Source: Andrena cerasifolii
Lineage: Eukaryota; Arthropoda; Insecta; Hymenoptera; Andrenidae
Direction of reading: 5' to 3'
Assembly: GCF_050908995.1 (NCBI RefSeq)
Contig: NC_135118.1
Location: 15,819,501 to 15,883,500, forward strand
DNA: 64,000 nucleotides
A program made the translations under genes and the position numbers. Below the pieces are notes generated by a model that saw only the letters and a program-made list of their open reading frames with translations, was not told the DNA's origin and made no database searches. Shown piece after piece: positions 49,001-59,365 of the stretch (positions are counted from its first letter, which is position 1; each line of letters begins with the position of its first letter).

Positions 49001-51335
49001 GGACGAAAAGAAACGTAGAAGTTGATGGAAACTGAGCCGAGGAACATGCGGGGGGAGTCGATTGAGATGGTCGATGAATGAGAAGGCGCCAGGTGGGTTC
49101 GTTGAAAAAATTATATTTTTTTTCCATTCTGGCACGATTCGTAAACACAACATAATTTATAAATTAACATACACAATCGTCGTCATCAATAATTTACAGA
49201 GACCCTCTAGTGAGCGTTTATCGTTTTCCTAGCTTTTCCGCCGTTAATACAAAAACATAAACGGAACGCGCTTCGATCGGAGGTGAAGTCGCGGGCGTCG
49301 CGACGCCTCCCGCAGCAGGGAAGCCGTTTTCATCGTTCGTCCCTTTGTTTTCTCCCTTCTGAAACTCATCTCTCTAATACAAAGTCGAACGGGCGGAGAG
49401 GAGAGAAGAAGCTCGAGGATGCGGCTGCACGAACGAAAACGGATTTATTATAAATGCAGGCGCGGCTACGATGCACGCGCGCGGGAGCGTTTCTTCTCCG
49501 CCCCTCCGGCGATGAAATCGGCCAGGGTGCATTTCGATGAAAGAAGGAACAGGGGAGGGGAAGAGCGTCGAGGGGAGGTTGAATGTAAGAGAACGGGACG
49601 AAAAATAGGAAGCTTGACTTGCGAATAGGATAACAAAATAAATAATAGAAGCATTAAACATGATTAATCACTTAACAACGTAACTAGGCGTAATAATTAA
49701 TAATAATAATTAATAATAATAATATAATAATAATAGAAATAATTATAATCGTACGAATGGCTAAGTGAGTGTTAATAATTACAAGAACAGGTTGTCTGGC
49801 ACGGCGATCGCTTAATTGCCTGAAGACACGTCCGTCGAACGTGTTTCATACATCGTTTCCCCTTTTTGTCCTTTCTATTTTCCCCCCGCAATTCTCTTCG
49901 TGTACGTGCGTTAAGTTAAGCGGGCTTCTTGCCCAAGAGATTCTCTCAGTTTTAAGGCTGAACTGCGCGAAAGACGGCACCGATTCGGAAGCCTCGTTCG
50001 AACGGAAACCAAGCACGCCCCAATGGAGCGCCGATGGAGAAAGCTCCCTCGAATCCTGCGTCGACGAGTCGTTGCTTTTGTAAGAGCTACAAAATAGAAA
50101 TAACAAGGAAGAAAGTAGAGGAGAAAAGAGAAGAATCTCCCCGCGACGCGTGCAGGCGGGTTCGATGGATAGTATTGTCACGAATACTAAATCGCGGACG
50201 CGTCGCGGTGGCGGTTGCCCCGAAAATTTCGCGACCCATCGAGCCGAGGCCTCCCGTCACGAAGTCCGTCCAGCGCGCGGCCTTTCTTGTCCCACCGACA
50301 AGCCGCCTTCCGAGTAATCGTTCGATCGACAGAGGCAAGCTAAAATGGCAAGCAGAGAGCGACAGTTTCTCCTTAATGGCTAATTACTCGTTCCGTTCCT
50401 CCTCGAAACGCTTAAACGGTAGACTAATTAGAAAAAAACCTCGGTATACAAAAATACAGATATACATACCCCCGTGCGCGCGCTCGACTCGCGCACACCT
50501 TACCACTGTGTTTCGCGCGCGTACAACGCATCTCTCTGTGTGGTGTGTACGTTATCTTACGTGTGCGTCTCGCGTGTGCGATCGCGTTGTTTCTCTCTCT
50601 CTGTGTGTGTGTGTGTGTGTGTGTGTGTCTATATGGATGAGCATCGTACGTGTTTTTTACAACGGGAGTGACTCGCGATATTCGTCACTGCCTGTTACCG
50701 CAGCCACGAACGGGAGACCCGCTTGGACGGCGGCCGAGTTATGGCAAGGAAAAAGGCAAACGGTCGAGGTTGAGCAAGCTTTAAGTGGTAGATTCCACGC
50801 GTGGTCTTCGGCCGATTCGCGAGCACGCGAAAATTCTAACGGACGCATCGTCGACGGGGCCCCAACTGTCCCCAGCACCCGCGAGACTACCTATCTACAT
50901 TGACTAAACCGAAATTCTTCCCCAGTCCCAATTTTCACGAGAATCATACCCATCCTGCTGGATATCTGCGCCAAGGGACAGCTCGGCTGTGCGTCGGAGA
51001 AGCGTTCGGAGGGCGTCCGGAGTCCCGCCACGTGGATATCCTTTAACCGAACCGCGAAACGTCCGCGATCGCCAGTGAAGTCGTGAGTATTTTCGTGGGA
51101 TCGTCCGAAAACGCGATCCAAAGCACCGAGTCGTCGAGTATTTCGTATTTCGTCGGAATACGCTCGCCAACGGATCGATTGCTGTCGACCGGGAACACGA
51201 ACGGGGTCGTAGTACGTTCGCGCCGTGATTTTCCATGGGAAAACGCGATACTTAAAGGAGAACCGTGGCTGTCTTCCTCTCGAAGAGGAAGGCAGTGCTA
51301 CTTCGCTCCAGGTTCCACTCCGTCGCAATTTCTTC
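46061..51335. other. Intergenic DNA distal to klu, no supported gene
   Basis: GC-rich with an AT-rich patch at 46760-47060. Frames, including the 289-codon one at 50034-50903, are Arg/Ser/Pro-rich with no domains. Microsatellites lie at 49691-49735 (AAT-type) and 50592-50628 (CT then GT). Cis-regulatory DNA for klu is possible but cannot be shown here. Confidence 0.4.
50592..50628 (+). repeat. (CT)n(GT)n microsatellite
   Basis: A short CT run leads directly into about 13 GT dinucleotides. Confidence 0.95.
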
Positions 51336-51491
51336 GCCTAAAGGCTGCCGGCCCAATGCGCGGCTGGCGACTGCGGCCGGCGACGGTCCCACTGGTGCAA
51401 GGGAGAAACAGGTACATACTTCTCCCTTGCATCGGTGGGACCGTCGCCAGCCGCAGTCGCCAGCCGCGCGTTGGAACGGCAGCCTTTACGC
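51336..51491. ncRNA. Long GC-rich hairpin (72-bp arms, 12-nt loop), candidate structured RNA
   Basis: 51336-51407 and 51420-51491 are reverse complements with about seven differences in 72 positions, some of which become G:U pairs in RNA. The loop is 51408-51419. The arms are GC-rich, unlike the AT-rich transposon hairpins elsewhere in the window, and no TA or other target-site duplication is visible. It lies about 1.8 kb beyond the klu stop. It could be a miRNA/hpRNA-type precursor, a 3' UTR structure or a local inverted duplication. It matches no conserved insect miRNA that I recognise. Confidence 0.45.
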
Positions 51492-53285
51492 TAAATTTTG
51501 TGTACAAGACGACTCCGCGTGCACCCCACTCGATGAAACGTTCACCGATTTTATTTTATTTCCCCTCTCCGTTCGTTTTCCTGCTCCGTCCCCGTGGACC
51601 CTTATACGCGCAGGGTCCCTTCGACGGTGTATAAAAAAATATCTCTCTGTACTCCCGCATACTTCGCAACATTCTCATTCAAATACAATGCGAATAATAT
51701 TAATAATATCAATATTAATAATAATAAAACGCAATAATAATAATATTAATATTAACAACTAATTAACGTTACGTCTAGACGCTTTATTATGCTTTAAGTT
51801 TCTTTCTTTTTCAGCAGGTACGGTTACGTTCTCGTTTTACTCTCTCCCCATCGCGAGGGAAACCATCGAGACGGTCCTATCATCATTTTCTCTTCTCGTA
51901 GCTTCTCGTCCGCGAGCTGGGATTATCCATCGAGGCTGCCAGCGTGTCAACCGTTTCAGTCACGAGCATCAACAGAATTTCGATAAATATATCACGGCGC
52001 CAGTCAGAGAGGAATTTCGCAACGCGCGATAAAGAAGCATTTTCTCTTTCTCGTTCAATCGTTAACAACTAATTGCACCGACGCGAACGCCTCGGCGCAT
52101 TCAACACTCAAACAATCGTCCCGAGGACTGTGTAAAATATCGAGCGTATTACTCGGCGGATCGACGAACTAGCTTTCGAGCGACGACGAACAGATCTCGA
52201 GAGGGACGCCGGAGATGTAAAAAAGTTTCACGGTTCAAATCGAAGCTTCTTCCTAACGACTACGATTCGAGGGAAGATCGCCTGCAGGATTCGTGTGTCA
52301 CCGGGCGATTTCTCGATCGATGCGCGACCCGATTACGGAGCCGATCGTGGAAATTTGGCACAAGTTATCGTGTTCGCGAGCGTTCCGCGAGACGTCAGGG
52401 GGGAGGCGGTCTTTCGCGAGGAGATCGCGAGCGTTTCGGGCACCCCGATGATCGATCGCGTCGATCGTGTCCCGATCAAGCACCGTTTTACGCGGCTCTT
52501 TTACGCCTGGCTGCGCACGTTTCAAGTGGGAATGCTTTCAGATCGCTGAGTTTCAAGTCTACAAATATTCGACTGCGGGAGAGTAGCCATCGTTTAATGC
52601 CGGTTGGCCACTAGAAAAGGTCCGAAGAATGATCGAGCCTTCGTCTTCCGTGGGAATTGCAAGTGAGCGAACGTCAGCTACGTCACTTAGAACGGCACGA
52701 ATTCGCGCAGCAATTTCAAGTAAAAAGGGAAAGAAATGCGAATGACACTGTCCTGCGCACAAGTAAAAGATTAAATCGATAAATCTCCTCGACTGTACAG
52801 CTTTTGCGCGAAACGTCGAACATTTCTGGAACGATCCTCGAATAGCCTTCGAGATACAACAAACAGCTCCGGAAGATACGCGTCGCACAAGTTCGGAGGA
52901 AGCAACGGGGGAAGACGCGGAAGTTATGGTAATACTGTCGCGAACCTTACAGCTTAAAAGGATCGCCATAAGAATTTAAAGCCAACGACTTTAAGATGTA
53001 GCAGCAGGAAAAGCTTGACGCAATCACGGGAATACAGCGATAATTAAAAAGCTGTTCAACTCTATCGCGACTGCGAGCCGGTCTCGCGATCTCTACTCCG
53101 ATTGATATGTAAACCGATCGACCCCTTGCCTTCCGCCGTTGTCCTCTTCAACCCCTGTCCTGTCGTCGACGTCGCCGGGACCTGGGAACGGTCAGCTGAA
53201 GCCGCTCCGTCGTGGCCTGGCGTCGTCTTCCTCGAAGTCCGCGGGGAACCGCGGCTGAGCAGAGTGGTCATCCACCTGGCCGTCG
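51492..53285 (-). other. klu 3' flank: probable 3' UTR and downstream sequence
   Basis: No convincing coding frame follows the klu stop. Possible poly(A) signals on the minus strand (AATAAA, read as TTTATT on the plus strand) occur near 51782 and in the run at 51549-51560. The 3' UTR may therefore be about 1.5-1.7 kb and may end close to the hairpin at 51336-51491. An AT-rich ATT/AAT-type low-complexity patch lies at 51695-51765. Confidence 0.35.
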
Positions 53286-55034
53286 TCATTCGGCCTTGAT
53301 CGTAGCTGAAGGAGGAGCCATCTCCTGCGCGAACGTGGGACTGTCCTCGCCTGCGAGGTGGCCAAGCTCGCTCTTCGGTGTCTGGACGCTGTCCTCGCCA
53401 GCGAGGAGGCCGGGCTCGCTCTTGGGTGTCTGGAGGCTGTCCTCGCCGGCGAGAAGGCCAGACTCGCACTTGGGCGTCTGGACGTCTGGAATTTTGGCGT
53501 GGGTCCTCAAGTGCCTGGTGATCATGTCGCGGCGGCAGGCGGCGTACGCGCACTGCGGACACTTGTAGGGCTTCTCGCCGGTGTGCGTCCTCTGATGGGT
53601 GCTCAGGTGGTCGGACCTGCTGAATACCTGGCCGCAGGTCTTGCACGTGTACGGTTTGACGCCGGTGTGCAGCCTCATGTGTCTGGTGAGCATATCGGAA
53701 CGAGCGAAGCTCCTCTTGCACACGTCGCAGAGGTACGCCTTCGCGGACGCGTCCTGTGGGCCCTGTCTGCGATGCCTCGAGGCCATGTGCTTGGCCAGAC
53801 GGTCGTGGAGGCTGAACATCTGGCCGCAGACTGGACAGACGTAGGCGACGTCCGCGCCGGGAGGCATCTCCTCCACCACGGGCGACACCTCCAGGTTGTA
53901 TCTGACGGCGAAGCTCTCCTTCGTCGTCGGTGAGGCGACGTCGCCCTTGACCACCGGTACGCTCACAGAGCCCCTCGACACGATGCCCGGAGGCAGGAGC
54001 TGGAGAGCGGGCGGTCTGCCGAAGGCCGCCGCGGCCGCGGCAGACGCCATCAGGCTCTTCATCGAGAGGTCCAACGGCGACTCCTGGGGGCTCGTAGTGT
54101 CGCTCTCTAGGGAGCCGCTCCTAAGCGGATGGTTGGCGAACACGGACCAGGTGGAGAGTGGTGGCTTCTGGTCCCATCCCGGGACCAGGTCCGAGTCCGA
54201 GTGACTGCGTCCCCTGAAGATGTCTGGCAGGTACTTGGTGTGCATGTAGTGCTCGAAGCTGTACGACGACAGGGATCCAGGCGTGAGCGGCGGCAGAGTA
54301 AGCGGCGTTAACGGGGTGAAGGGTGAGAGGGGTGTCAACGGGGACGTGGGAGAAGGCAGGACCATCGGCGGCGTGGCCGACTGGGAACACTGAATGCAGC
54401 TGCAGCCCGCGTACTTGGGCGCCAAGGATCTCTGGGGAGGCGGATGAGATGAATGATCGTAGACGTGATTCGCGTTGTTCCTGTGATGATGCCTGTGCCG
54501 GTGACGATGGTGATGAGGGTGATGGTGAGGATGATGAGGATGATGATTTTGCTGCTGATCGACGTTGTTCGCGTTAGAGTTCGCGTTCGCCTCCTCCTCG
54601 GTGGGCGTCACGGGCTCCTCGCTCTTCAGCCTGAGGGGGAGCAGGCTGATGCCCGACGGCGGATCCGTCGCTGATCTCGAGGACGACCTTGGAGAACCGA
54701 ACACGTCCTCCTCCTCCTCGGACGCTGGTCCGCTGCCCTCGAACCTCAACACCTCGCCCTCAGACGGCGAGCTACGATGCTGCAGGATGTCCACCACCTG
54801 GTCCAGCCGCTTCCGCCTGCGGAGATTCCGATGGTTCCGGTTCGCAGTCGCCGCGAGGGTGTTGTTGTTGGTGCAGGAGGGCGGTGGCGGCTTGGCCGGA
54901 CCCGGGGGCGCGGCTGCAGCGTCCTCCACGGCGCTCTCGGCCATCGTCATCGAGGATGCGCGGCACCCGCCGCCTGGGCCCTTTATGCCGCCTACGACAC
55001 CCTCGGCTACCACCGTAGTGCCTCCCACCTCGTC
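53286..55034 (-). CDS. klu: klumpfuss-like EGR/WT1-type C2H2 zinc-finger transcription factor, 3'-terminal coding exon
   Basis: Seen: an open frame runs to a TGA at 53286-53288. In the frame numbered from an upstream ATG at 55166, the exon begins at residue 45 (Asp), directly after a splice-acceptor-like pyrimidine tract ending in CAG. The first in-exon ATGs are at 54950 and 54944. In order it has a basic stretch RNLRRRKR (113-120, possible nuclear signal), acidic/serine-rich segments, a His-rich run (208-229), a Ser/Thr-Pro-rich run (270-297), a PLDLS motif (364-368), an Ala run (374-381), four C2H2 fingers (Cys/His at 444/447/460/465, 480/483/496/500, 508/511/524/528, 536/539/552/556) and a triplicated 16-residue tail (562-609). 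Known: fingers 2-4 with RSDMLTR, RSDHLST and RRDMITR helices and TGVKPY/TGEKPY linkers are typical of the EGR/WT1 group. Drosophila klumpfuss is a nuclear regulator of neuroblast, bristle and leg development. Inferred: klu rather than another EGR member, because finger 1 is divergent and separated by a longer linker. The 5' exon(s) are not identified, and residues 1-44 of the open frame are probably intron. Confidence 0.85.
   Translation of the reverse strand, partial: DEVGGTTVVAEGVVGGIKGPGGGCRASSMTMAESAVEDAAAAPPGPAKPPPPSCTNNNTLAATANRNHRNLRRRKRLDQVVDILQHRSSPSEGEVLRFEGSGPASEEEEDVFGSPRSSSRSATDPPSGISLLPLRLKSEEPVTPTEEEANANSNANNVDQQQNHHPHHPHHHPHHHRHRHRHHHRNNANHVYDHSSHPPPQRSLAPKYAGCSCIQCSQSATPPMVLPSPTSPLTPLSPFTPLTPLTLPPLTPGSLSSYSFEHYMHTKYLPDIFRGRSHSDSDLVPGWDQKPPLSTWSVFANHPLRSGSLESDTTSPQESPLDLSMKSLMASAAAAAAFGRPPALQLLPPGIVSRGSVSVPVVKGDVASPTTKESFAVRYNLEVSPVVEEMPPGADVAYVCPVCGQMFSLHDRLAKHMASRHRRQGPQDASAKAYLCDVCKRSFARSDMLTRHMRLHTGVKPYTCKTCGQVFSRSDHLSTHQRTHTGEKPYKCPQCAYAACRRDMITRHLRTHAKIPDVQTPKCESGLLAGEDSLQTPKSEPGLLAGEDSVQTPKSELGHLAGEDSPTFAQEMAPPSATIKAE
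53340..53483 (-). repeat. klu: 48-bp in-frame tandem triplication in the klu C-terminus
   Basis: Residues 562-577, 578-593 and 594-609 are three copies of a 16-residue unit with the pattern (V/L)QTPK(S/C)E.G.LAGEDS. At DNA level this is a three-copy 48-bp coding minisatellite lying immediately after the last zinc finger. Each unit carries a Thr-Pro and an acidic end. The function is unknown. Confidence 0.85.
53499..53843 (-). other. klu: Four-finger C2H2 DNA-binding domain of klu
   Basis: Residues 442-556 of the open frame. Finger 1 (Cys444, Cys447, His460, His465) has a five-residue His spacing and is followed by a 14-residue linker. Fingers 2-4 are joined by canonical seven-residue linkers. 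Helix residues in fingers 2 and 3 (RSD at -1, 1, 2) match the G-rich half-site readers of EGR1/WT1, so a GC-rich target is expected. The target is an inference from the family. Confidence 0.9.
54063..54077 (-). other. klu: PLDLS motif, candidate CtBP-corepressor docking site in klu
   Basis: Residues 364-368 read PLDLS and sit just N-terminal to an alanine run. PxDLS is the established docking motif for the CtBP corepressor in many insect repressors. This suggests that this klu protein represses transcription through CtBP. The binding is inferred, not shown. Confidence 0.6.
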
Positions 55035-55048
55035 CTGAAACAGCCAAA
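55035..55048 (-). promoter_or_regulatory. klu: Splice acceptor (intron 3' end) of the klu terminal exon
   Basis: On the minus strand the sequence reads TTGGCTGTTTCAG immediately before GACGAGGTG, a good pyrimidine-plus-CAG acceptor. It fits the loss of protein-like composition upstream of residue 45. A cDNA would settle it. An unspliced start at the ATG at 55166 remains possible but less likely. Confidence 0.6.
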
Positions 55049-55284
55049 CCACGACCCTCTTACTTCTCTTTGCTCCCCTGCACCCAGGCACACCGTCGCG
55101 ATCGGAGGCCGTCTGATACGCGACGATCAATGCCACTTCACTTACGGTAAACCAATCCTCGCTCAACTAACCCCTACTCATCGTACGTACACTAACTGCC
55201 ACGGTACTCTTAAGTTTAAATACTTAATCTCGGTAAACTCTGGGAATGCAATTCGAAGGTGCTTTTGACACGACTAGATAAGAT

Positions 55285-56208
55285 AAATGTACCAATACGT
55301 GGACACGTCCCAGTACTTGGACACTAAGTAGTGCAAATAATACTGATTATTGCATTTAATATTCGCTTTATGCACGAAAGAACTATTTTAATAAATTAAT
55401 CAAATATTTAATAAAATGCGCGCATATCCATATTTTTCTTAGTAAACTTGTAACACTCGTAAAACAACTTAATTTCCCTGATCTCTGCAGTTTACACCAT
55501 TTTAGTATTGCTCTCATCTGATTTGCTTAACAATCCCTACTTTTTCTTAAGCGAATATTATTAATAATGTTTAGTATATTGGTATAAGAAAAATGGTACC
55601 TTGTAGTATTATATTTTGATTGATAGATTAAAATTAAAGTTCGTATAAGTTTTTTATTCGTGTGTGTATCTACTGGTACAGTGAAATCCGGGAACGACCC
55701 TAAACTTGAACATATGTGCAAATTGTGAAATGAGTACGCGTTATTGTTGACAGAATAATAAAATAATTACTTAACACCTTAGCTATTATTACTTTGTATT
55801 TTTGTTATTTTGTTTTAACGATAATATTTAATTCATGTGTAAAATTCGTGTGTTATACACAAACCATAAAATTAGTCATTCAATAATAGTTTTATTTATG
55901 GATGCGTATGATTCTGGAAAAAAGGAGAAGAAAAGAAGAACAAGATGAAGGAAGAAGTCAAAACGAAAGCACAATCTGGAGTTAAGAGTCCCAGAAACAC
56001 TTACACACGAAACACATGGAACCCCATTTTGAGGCCGAAAGGCGAAAAATAAATATTTACTACTAATATGTTGTGTTTTTTAACGATAAAGTACACACGG
56101 TTTCTCGTGAAATTGCAAACTCGTTTTTGTATAAATCGGCTTATATAACTGGAAAATTCTCCAACGTGTTTCCGCCGTACCTTAAATGTCCAACTATTGT
56201 GACATTTA
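55285..56208. mobile_element. MITE-like insertion in the klu intron
   Basis: AATGTACCAATACGTGGACA after TA at the left and TGTCCAACTATTGTGACATT before TA at the right are imperfect inverted repeats, and the TA flanks suggest a TA duplication. The interior is AT-rich and non-coding. It begins only about 250 bp upstream of the klu splice acceptor. Confidence 0.6.
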
Positions 56209-58362
56209 TTAAAGAATCTCTACGTTACCCCTGATCGTCTACTGCTCCTGGAATTCTTGCAGCTAAGCTCGCACTAATTAATCGTACTCGCGCCCAGTAC
56301 TCGCGATCCGCGTCCAGGAATCCCAGGTATACGATGTTTTCAGGGAACGCGCGGGTGTATAGGTCTGTAGGGGTCTTTACGTTGCGCAGCAACACCTCTG
56401 TAATCTCGGTTATTGTTAGATTACAGCCTCTACTCTGCGCGCTCATTTCCGATTGCTTATGAAATCGCTGGATACGCGTAATTTCATGAATCATCCTCTT
56501 AGCGTCGGACACGCGGACCAGCTCTGCTCCGTGCGCGCGGTACACTTACCGACGCTTATCTTACGTTATCTGCTCTACGAGCGCCATTACGCGCTGCGAG
56601 GTAGAATCCGCGCGCTATTAGTGGCGGGGGTAACCTTCCTGGCCGCGTTATCGTCGCTTACCGAATCCACGCGGCGCAGCAGGGGCGCGAGGATGAAGCA
56701 GGAGGAGGCGAGGATCCTCGATCGTGACGAGTATCGGTCCAGGCAACGGGGGTACGAACGCGACGCCCAACGAGGATGGGAACTCAGCTCGCGGTCGTAG
56801 TAAATCACCATTAACGCGTCGGCCTGCTTTCCGCGGCGAGACGGTGCCGGCTGGCCATCTGTCATCCAGCCCGGTGCAGCCATTAAATAAAAGGTGAGAC
56901 GATCGCGCGATCGATTCCGCTTACGAGACGGCACCGATGACGCGATTCAGCTCGATCGGCCGCACGCGTCGCTACACGTGTCGCGGGCGCGCGACCTCGA
57001 TGACGTTTTTATCTCGCTCCGCGCCGTTTTTTCTTTTGTCTTTAACATGTTAATCGAAATTGGGAGGGAGAGAGTTACATACGGGCGAACCGTGATCGCT
57101 CGCGCGGGATAATAAAAGCGACCGATCGATATGGCTCGGTTCGTCGATATCCGAATGCAAATGGTCGTGGACCGTGAGCAATCGGAAATCCACTCGCGCC
57201 GCTTAGTCCTTCTCTGTCCGTTTATTTTAATGCGCCCGCGGACCACACGTACGCTCGTCCCGCTCGACGCGACAACGGCACTTTGTCATAAAACCACGTG
57301 TAAGCCGAGAGGTGTATCCGGCCGGGGATTTGAAATTTAAATCGCGCGCGACGGCGGCGACGGCGCACACCGAGCGCATGAATCAACGTATACGAACGAT
57401 GAATCGAGCCGGAATCCTCGTTTTTCGGTGCAGGCGACTTTCCGTGGCGAGGGAGAAGTTGCTGGACTAGTCTGGGGACTCCATTAAATTCGTAATATTG
57501 CCTGTCAGCTCGCCGATCTTCCTCCCGGAGATCTTACTGATCGCGAGGAATTTGCGATCGAATCGCTCGTGGCTCAGCGATTCGCTCGGCGACATGTCGA
57601 ATACGTTTAGAAATTCAGAACGCTTTTGTAGCCTGTTGCAGAGGTCTAGAGACAGCCTGGCAAGGGGCAGCTCGATTATCCAAATTACCGGCTGTAAATT
57701 GACCAGAGAAAAGGAGGGTTCGAATGTTCGACCGCGATTCATTGCGACGGTTGTGCGCGAAGCGTGTTCCCGGATGTTTCGTGCGGATGAAACGCACCGC
57801 CCAGCTTGACGCGCGTCGATACGTTCGACGAAGACGATATTCCAGGGCGACAATTAGCCTCGTCCGCGGAATAGAAATTCGCGTTCCCAGAAGGCGAGGC
57901 CGCGACACAGATGTCCCAGCGAAGACTTTCCAGCGATTCGAGCCCTATTACATTCCTGCGCGTACGCGGGCAGTTACGCGCTCTTCGAAATCGATTTGAT
58001 CCCCGAGTTCCTCGCGCCGACACCGGATCCTTTCATGGCGAAACGGCCGAATGCCTGACCAGTATTAACGCGGAAAGCGCGCGGAAGCTTGCGGTAACGC
58101 GCGCTGAATTACGAAGAAATCCACTCACGTGCCTCTCTTGCGACACCGTTCTCGCGGCCTTCAACTTTACGCCTCCACAAGAGTTAGCAAAATCTTGTTG
58201 GAAGAGCGGAGACGGGATAGCGCTTCTGTCGATAGGAACTTATGCGAATCGGTGGGAATAACAGTGACGAAAGTAAACGCAGGTATGTTGGGAAGCTGAA
58301 TCCTCGAAGTAGGGCAAAGATATAATAAATCTGAAGATCCCAGGTGTTTCTATTTAGGTATT
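56209..58362. other. GC-rich probable intron or upstream DNA of klu, no exon recognised
   Basis: Frames such as 56225-56545 (minus) and 57467-58023 (minus) were checked by eye for exon-like composition and domain hints. None was convincing. A short klu 5' exon here could be missed. Confidence 0.35.
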
Positions 58363-58370
58363 CCTAAGTA

Positions 58371-59357
58371 GGGCTGTACTTTGTCTACAGGGACCGGTGG
58401 CCGATCGAGATGAAACTTGGTGGTTATTGCGAGGGGTGTGGAAAGACACCAAATATAAAATTTTAGGTTTGGCAATTAAGGGGATCTTCCAGTCTAAAAG
58501 TCGATTTTTTTTATTTAAGTTTTCGAATGTTCAACCTTTTAGGAATACGTGTTTAAAAGGATTTTTTAAAATTCGTAAAATTCTCGAAGTTATAGGCATT
58601 TGAGTAGCGGCAAATGCATGGGTAACACCCGACCACTCGGCACTCACGTAAAACTTTAAATGAAGTTATATATATATATAACTCCATTGCAAGCACTATA
58701 CAACAGTATTTGTGAAAATCATTGTACACTTATCACTTTAGAGGTATTTATAATTTAATCGTACCACTTCAAAAACTGTCTGCAACGTATTTCAGAAATA
58801 TGTGCTTGCTCAAGACGCTCAATTGATTGCAATGCCACTGTGCGGACAAAACAACTAATACACGGTTGGTTAGCAAAGAAATAGCATCGCTATGACATTC
58901 AAGAGTTCTGTAGCGGAGATAAGCTGGGGTCTCATATTAGGAGAGGTCGTCATATTCGGCTACTTTACCCTACCGACACAACGCATTCCACTTTCCAACT
59001 TGTCCCGGGTACTAGTATTCGTTGGGGCTAGATTAGCGCGGGGGGCGCGTGCCCGCTTGCGGATGCGTAAAGCGCGGTAGTGAACCGATGTGAGTTTGGC
59101 GATGCTAAAAATGAGACTGTGGTTACAAAATTTAGAAAAAAAACGGGGGACGGGATGTCTCCCGGGTAGAGAGAGGCTTGCGAACGTCAAAAAAAAAATT
59201 AAAAAAAGAAAAAATTAAAAATAATTTTGTATTACTATTTCGGAAACTAATAAATACCCGAAGCTACAATTTTATATTTAGGGTCCACACCCCCTCCCCA
59301 CCCCTCCCCCTAAACCTCATCTCGATCGGCCACCGGTCCCTTTCGGAATAATATCCC
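58371..59357. mobile_element. TA|GGG-type element with roughly 90-bp TIRs
   Basis: Cores 58389-58413 and 59317-59341 (AGGGACCGGTGGCCGATCGA plus five bases) are perfect 25-bp inverted repeats. Weaker pairing continues inward to the AAATATAAAATT motif. Both ends begin GGG next to TA (58369-58370, 59358-59359). CCTAAGTAGG also occurs directly at 58363-58372 and 59356-59365. An internal CCC|TA end at 58970 may be a nested relic. There is no transposase. Confidence 0.65.
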
Positions 59358-59365
59358 TAAGTAGG

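Noticed and set aside
50034..50903. 289-codon plus-strand open frame
   Set aside because: It is Arg/Ser/Pro-rich, passes through a CT/GT microsatellite, and has no domain or splice context. It is a chance frame in CpG-rich DNA.
53358..53933. 191-codon plus-strand frame antisense to the klu fingers
   Set aside because: It is a shadow of the zinc-finger exon, whose Cys/His pattern is only on the minus strand.
55035..55166. klu N-terminus starting at the ATG at 55166
   Set aside because: The 44 codons before the acceptor lack similarity to the low-complexity acidic style of the exon and contain a good splice acceptor. Treated as intron, although not excluded.
58312..58970. A TA|GGG element pairing GGGCAAAG at 58312 with CTTTACCC at 58970
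   Set aside because: Only about 8 bp match, and the pair would cross the much stronger TIR pair of 58371-59357.
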